Assembly (NCBI GenBank): GCA_963932465.1 | Contig: OZ010800.1 | Coordinates: 91,900,307-91,964,306, forward strand | DNA length: 64,000 nt | From: Maratus speciosus | Lineage: Eukaryota > Arthropoda > Arachnida > Araneae > Salticidae | Direction of reading: 5' to 3' | Shown here: in pieces, positions 60,601 to 64,000 of the stretch | How the letters are laid out: every line of letters begins with the position of its first letter | How positions within the stretch are numbered: the stretch's first letter is position 1 | The notes under the pieces: generated by a model | The model's input: the letters and a program-made list of their open reading frames with translations, nothing else | Told to the model about the DNA's origin: nothing | The model's database searches: none | Translations under genes and position numbers: made by a program

Positions 60601-61427
60601 AAGATTGTTACCATATGTAATCACAAAATGTATTTTCTGTCATTAAAAATAGCAAAAATTACTAATCATAATTTCTAATATGAAATCGGAATTTCTGAAT
60701 AAAAATAGAAACCAAACTTTAAATCATGGTACTATAGTTACGGAAAACTCTATTTTGAAATTTTTTATCAAGTTTTGTAAAACTTTGAATAATTGGAATG
60801 TCATTGTGCTTGCAAAAGCCAGTTTTAGCTCTTCAATAGGTCCTGAAAATTTATCTACTATATAAATAAAATGAAATTTGAAATATCGTTCCGGTGGCTT
60901 GTAACTTGAGTTATGCTAAATTGTTTTTAATTGGACATGCAATGTTAGTTAGATAATTTTTCATGAAAAGTTTTAGTATGTAATATATTTTCTACTTTTA
61001 CTATATCACAGAATAATTAACATGTGTAACACTTTTAAAAATATTAGAAAGTATGAGAAAGACGAAAGTTTTGGGATTTGCACAACCGTCTTGTTTACTT
61101 AAACTACCTGCAGCATTTTTTTTTTTCTGGGTGTCAATCGAAAATATGGAACCATATTTACACAGCATAGTAAAATCCCGAGAGTAATCATTCTCTTATT
61201 TTGAGGCTCTATTTATGAATATTGGTTGAAGCCAATGGATTACTTCGTAATTGTTGTATGACTTAACAGTGACGTCCAATATGCCATATGTTGCTTTAAA
61301 GCAACTAAATTAATTTTAGGCAATCAAAATAGTGTGTTTAAAAGTAGAAGGTATATTTTTCTAGGAAATGCATTTTTTTAGTCAGCCACTGTATGTATAT
61401 ATGTATATATATATATATATATATATA
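57665..61427. other. AT-rich region, no recognised gene; small repeat at 59070-59160
   Basis: At 59070-59160 TTTATTATACATGTTTG-like words recur four times. A GC-richer patch at 59225-59290 and a (TA)n run at 61395-61427 are also present. Frames near 60344-60532 and 60680-60865 have no domains. Confidence 0.5.
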
Positions 61428-61724
61428 CAGGGTGATCAAATTTTTTTTTACAAAAAGACATGACACATCAGACATTTAACAAGGATAAAAACTCACGTAT
61501 GAAGATAGGGTTGCAAACCACTTCAAATAAATAAATATAAAAAAACTATATTTCAATTTGAACGACAGATTCGCCTTAATAAAATAAATGAGAAAATGAA
61601 TATTAAATTCACAATATATATCATTAATTTTTACTTAATAGGTGCTAAAATACAAAATGTTAAAACATTTTAAAAACAATCAAGATGTTAAAACATTGGA
61701 GTCATTTTGATGTTAAAATCCGAG

Positions 61725-61755
61725 CGTTTTCGACTAAATCATTAGTCGTCATCAG
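61725..61755 (-). ncRNA. Hammerhead-ribozyme-like motif
   Basis: On the minus strand: CTGATGA, one C, a 6-bp stem GACTAA / TTAGTC with loop TGAT, then GAAAACG. The layout equals that at 31782-31811 with a wholly different but still complementary stem. It lies about 150 bases after the GIY-YIG stop. Hammerheads are established in Penelope-like elements; stems I and III are not demonstrated here. Confidence 0.55.
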
Positions 61756-61902
61756 GGAAAATCACTGTTGGATGAAAGACAAATGCTGGTTAAATACCAA
61801 AGGGCGAAACCAACGAACCACAAACAGGAGGGTTGGAAGGAAAGAAATGGAGGAGTAGCTAACCTGGAAAAGAGAGGGAGGGAAAAGAGAGGAGGGAAAT
61901 GG

Positions 61903-62370
61903 TTAATCAAAACCAAATTCACCAGTTACACCTAGTATGTTAAACCAAATTCTTGGTATATTATAGGATAGAACATCATTACAGGTACGCTTTCCTCTTG
62001 CCAAAATTTCCAAAGACCCTTTGATTATGAAAATATTATAATGTGATGCATGTGCAGTGACTTTGACTTCTGTAAATAGAATATCAATATTTTTATCTTG
62101 ACTTAACCGGTATAGAGCTTTGGATAGTTTACCTTTTTTTATATCTGTCATATGCTCCTTAATTCTTTCAAATAATTTGCGAGTGGTCATTCCTACATAA
62201 GTATACGTTTTTGAACTGCTATTAACTTTAAAAGGGATAATATAAACTCCAGATTTATAATAATTATCTATAGGATCAGTCATTCTGTGTACCAGATACT
62301 CCAATATTGTCGGTGGTTTAGGGATAAGAATTACATTATATTTCTTCAAAGCATACTTAATCCGCTCAAA
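61903..62370 (-). CDS. Penelope-like GIY-YIG endonuclease domain, 5'-truncated but open
   Basis: About 150 codons are open to a stop at 61903. There is no ATG at the left end of the protein: the frame is already open upstream (ERIKYALKK) and begins at a stop inside the inverted repeat near 62370, so the protein is truncated. After a linker (KYNVILIPKPPTILEYLV) come the GIY-like SGVYIIPF, the YIG-like TYTYVGMTTRKLFERIKEHM, and a C-terminal part with FIIKGSLEILARGKRTCND in which the glutamate may be the metal ligand. This domain cuts target DNA for target-primed reverse transcription in Penelope-like elements. Without the reverse transcriptase it is a remnant, though its frame has no lesion. 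Confidence 0.8.
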   Translation of the reverse strand, partial: FERIKYALKKYNVILIPKPPTILEYLVHRMTDPIDNYYKSGVYIIPFKVNSSSKTYTYVGMTTRKLFERIKEHMTDIKKGKLSKALYRLSQDKNIDILFTEVKVTAHASHYNIFIIKGSLEILARGKRTCNDVLSYNIPRIWFNILGVTGEFGFD

Positions 62371-62465
62371 AGTATTTTAGCACCTATTAAGTAAAAATTA
62401 AAGATATATATTGCGAATTTAATATACATTTTCTCATTCGCAAACCACTTATTTAGTCACAAATA

Positions 62466-63890
62466 GAGGGTGTTTCATCCTAACTCAATTTCAGTTGACG
62501 GACATAACTTTCAAAAAACTGAAGTTCATTATAATAAAACTTTTAACAGACATTCTCATCTTTGTTTTAAATGTGATAACACCAAGCAAAAAGGGCAGAG
62601 GTTTGTATTACACGCGCCAGCAATATGCACTTCACTCCTCACATTTTGGAATGATTATCAATTCATGCGGTATGATCGATTGATTGAGAAACATGTTTTT
62701 CCAGATCTTTTCACGATGTTATCACATTTAGCAAAAACAAGGTACAGTCGTGGGAAAAAAGTAAACAACTCCTCAACAAATTATCATTAAAGAAAGTTAC
62801 TGGTACCGCACGATTGGAAATAAAGTCTACTGTTAAATGATGCATATAAAATTTGCTTAGGGGTGCATCTACACATTAAAACAAACCATAACTTTGTTTT
62901 TTTCAATAGCAGTACACAATTCTGACAGCATAAATGAACTCTACACCCTTCAATTAGTCTAAAAATAAATTTTTATGCAATTCGTACCATAAGTTTCGGA
63001 GAAATTAATTACTTTAAAAGGAGGGTATTTTAAGGGATGTATCCAAATTGAAGTTCGGTACTCGATTGTTAACCGAGATAGCCCCCTTCTTGATCAAGGC
63101 ACCTTAAGCACCACTCAAGCAGTCAATGAAGCCTGCTATATTACATGATAGCATATGAAATTTCAAAATATGTAGTCACTTCTATCATAGACGGCCCCTT
63201 AAACCATCATTTTGTCGTTTTTTAAGCATAATTTGAAAACTACTTGGAAGAAAAATGTGAAATTTGGGGTTTCCATAAAGCAGTGACTTAATAAATCTGA
63301 ATCCATAAAAAAAATTGTAGGTTGCAATTCATAATTTTCTTTAATATTAATTTCATAATTCATAATGCATATCATAAAATTACAGAAATTGCAAAATCAA
63401 CGTATTTATGTTTGGGTATATTAGTATTATTGCTACACAAAAAAATAGCACATTAGGGGCATAATTTCAGGAGTTATAAATAAAAATATGAAAATGTAAT
63501 TTAACATTAGAAGCACTACATTTTGAATGTTTATAATTCGAAAACTTATCATTCAAATGACTTGAAATTTGGTGTCTAGGCATAGTTTGAACCAAAGATT
63601 TGAAATATCTCGTTAAAATAGGGTATTGCCATTGAAAAATGATAAGTTTGGATTCGTTTTAATATGTAGATGGCCCCTAAGCAAATTTTATATACGTCAT
63701 TTAAAAGTAGACTTTATTTCCAATCGTTCGGTACCAGTCACTTTCGTCTACGATAATTTGTTGAGGAGATAGTAGGGGGTGTTTACTTTTTTTTCACGAC
63801 TGTACATATCGGTGCATTTTTATTACAATGTTCTTATTTTTCTGGAAATTATTACTGTAAACCTGGGTTCAGTTACGATGAAACACCCTG
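62466..63890. mobile_element. TA-flanked MITE in the centre of the palindrome, itself interrupted
   Basis: Left end GAGGGTGTTTCATCCTAACT after TA (62464-62465). Right end, on the other strand, CAGGGTGTTTCATCGTAACT before TA (63891-63892). Removing the nested element leaves about 365 bp. A 106-codon frame at its left (62470-62790) is not bounded like a gene and runs into the nested MITE, so it is not called. Confidence 0.75.
62745..63802. mobile_element. Nested long-TIR MITE (Tc1/mariner type)
   Basis: The left arm begins CAGTCGTGGGAAAAAAGTAA. The right arm, on the other strand, begins CAGTCGTGAAAAAAAAGTAA. Inverted similarity continues for about 135-148 bp, including GATTGGAAATAAAGTCTACT and ATAAAATTTGCTTAGGGG; the left arm lacks about 13 bases present in the right. 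TA flanks it at 62743-62744 and 63803-63804. The 1,058-bp element has no transposase. Confidence 0.88.
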
Positions 63891-64000
63891 TATATGTGAC
63901 TAAATAAGTGATTTGCGGCCTTATGTCCCTATGTGATTTTGTATCCTTGTCATATGTCTGATTTGCCATGTCATTTTGTAAACGTTTTTTTGAATCCTCC

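Larger units (their letters stand above)
61524..62439 (-). mobile_element. Penelope-like element insertion with internal inverted repeats
   Basis: Bounded by an 11-bp duplication GCAAACCACTT at 61513-61523 and 62440-62450. The ORF fragment lies in the centre. A 67-bp inverted repeat sits on each side (61587-61653 and 62372-62438; few mismatches, sharing TTTTTACTTAATAGGTGCTA). Penelope-like elements are known for unusual inverted or tandem terminal copies, and this fits that pattern. The reverse transcriptase is missing, so it is 5'-truncated. Confidence 0.8.
61428..64000. mobile_element. Palindromic TA-flanked element, heavily interrupted, cut by window end
   Basis: The left arm starts CAGGGTGATCAAA after TA (61426-61427) and continues ACAAAAAGACATGACACATC to GCAAACCACTT. 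The right arm, from 63893 to the window end, is its inverse (AAATAAGTGATTTGC ... GATTTGCCATGTCATTTTGT). Removing the inserts at 61524-62439 and 62466-63890 leaves two arms meeting at a TA, so the original was a small, nearly perfect palindrome of roughly 260 bp. The final terminus lies just beyond 64000. Confidence 0.75.

Noticed and set aside
62470..62790. 106-codon open frame on the plus strand
   Set aside because: It begins in a MITE terminus and runs across the border of a nested MITE, so it cannot be a single gene.

Overview
This is AT-rich eukaryotic DNA with no recognisable intact host gene. It carries homopolymer and (TA)n runs and many mutually nested transposable elements. The element set (Tc1/mariner, piggyBac-like MITEs, Helitrons, Ty1/copia, Penelope-like elements with GIY-YIG domains, a tRNA-derived SINE) suggests an arthropod, perhaps a chelicerate such as a spider. 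That identification is inference: the sequence proves only an animal-type, TE-rich, probably intergenic or intronic region.

Layout. 0.5-2.3 kb: a decayed Tc1 element on the minus strand, with a tRNA-derived SINE inserted beside its terminal repeat. 4.7 kb: a Helitron 3' end. 5.6-8.3 kb: a foldback, then a three-copy ~460-bp tandem repeat whose third copy is split by a TTAA-flanked MITE. 8.9-10.4 kb: a long foldback element. 10.7-11.7 kb: a mariner transposase remnant, a TA-MITE and a tRNA-like SINE head. 13.6-15.3 kb: six tandem ~328-bp units, each with a GCCGCCAT/ATGGCGGC hairpin. 18.5-23.0 kb: a complete but mutated Ty1/copia element on the minus strand, with GGAAT target duplications.

23.1-25.4 and 34.4-35.5 kb: two copies of one dispersed repeat. 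The first copy is interrupted by a Helitron (23.27-24.40 kb), so the second serves as the empty site. 27.5 and 31.4-33 kb: repeats full of TTGGCGA palindromes, one split by a Penelope-like fragment. 33.4-34.3 and 36.5-37.8 kb: two more Tc1 relics. 44.36-46.52 kb: a Helitron delimited at both ends, holding 14 tandem ~144-bp units that show a three-unit higher-order order at one end. 46.5-53.4 kb: more Helitron pieces. 55.98-57.66 kb: an unclassified TIR element. 61.43 kb to the window end: a four-element nest consisting of a palindromic element, a Penelope-like insertion, a TA-MITE and another long-TIR MITE inside that.

No set of genes works together here; the biology is that of mobile elements. 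The points most worth checking are the paired hammerhead-like folds downstream of the two GIY-YIG remnants, the Helitron with higher-order tandem repeats, the Helitron with its paralogous empty site, the TTGGCGA palindrome family, and the nest at the right edge. All calls rest on reading the sequence by eye; ends of diverged repeats are approximate.
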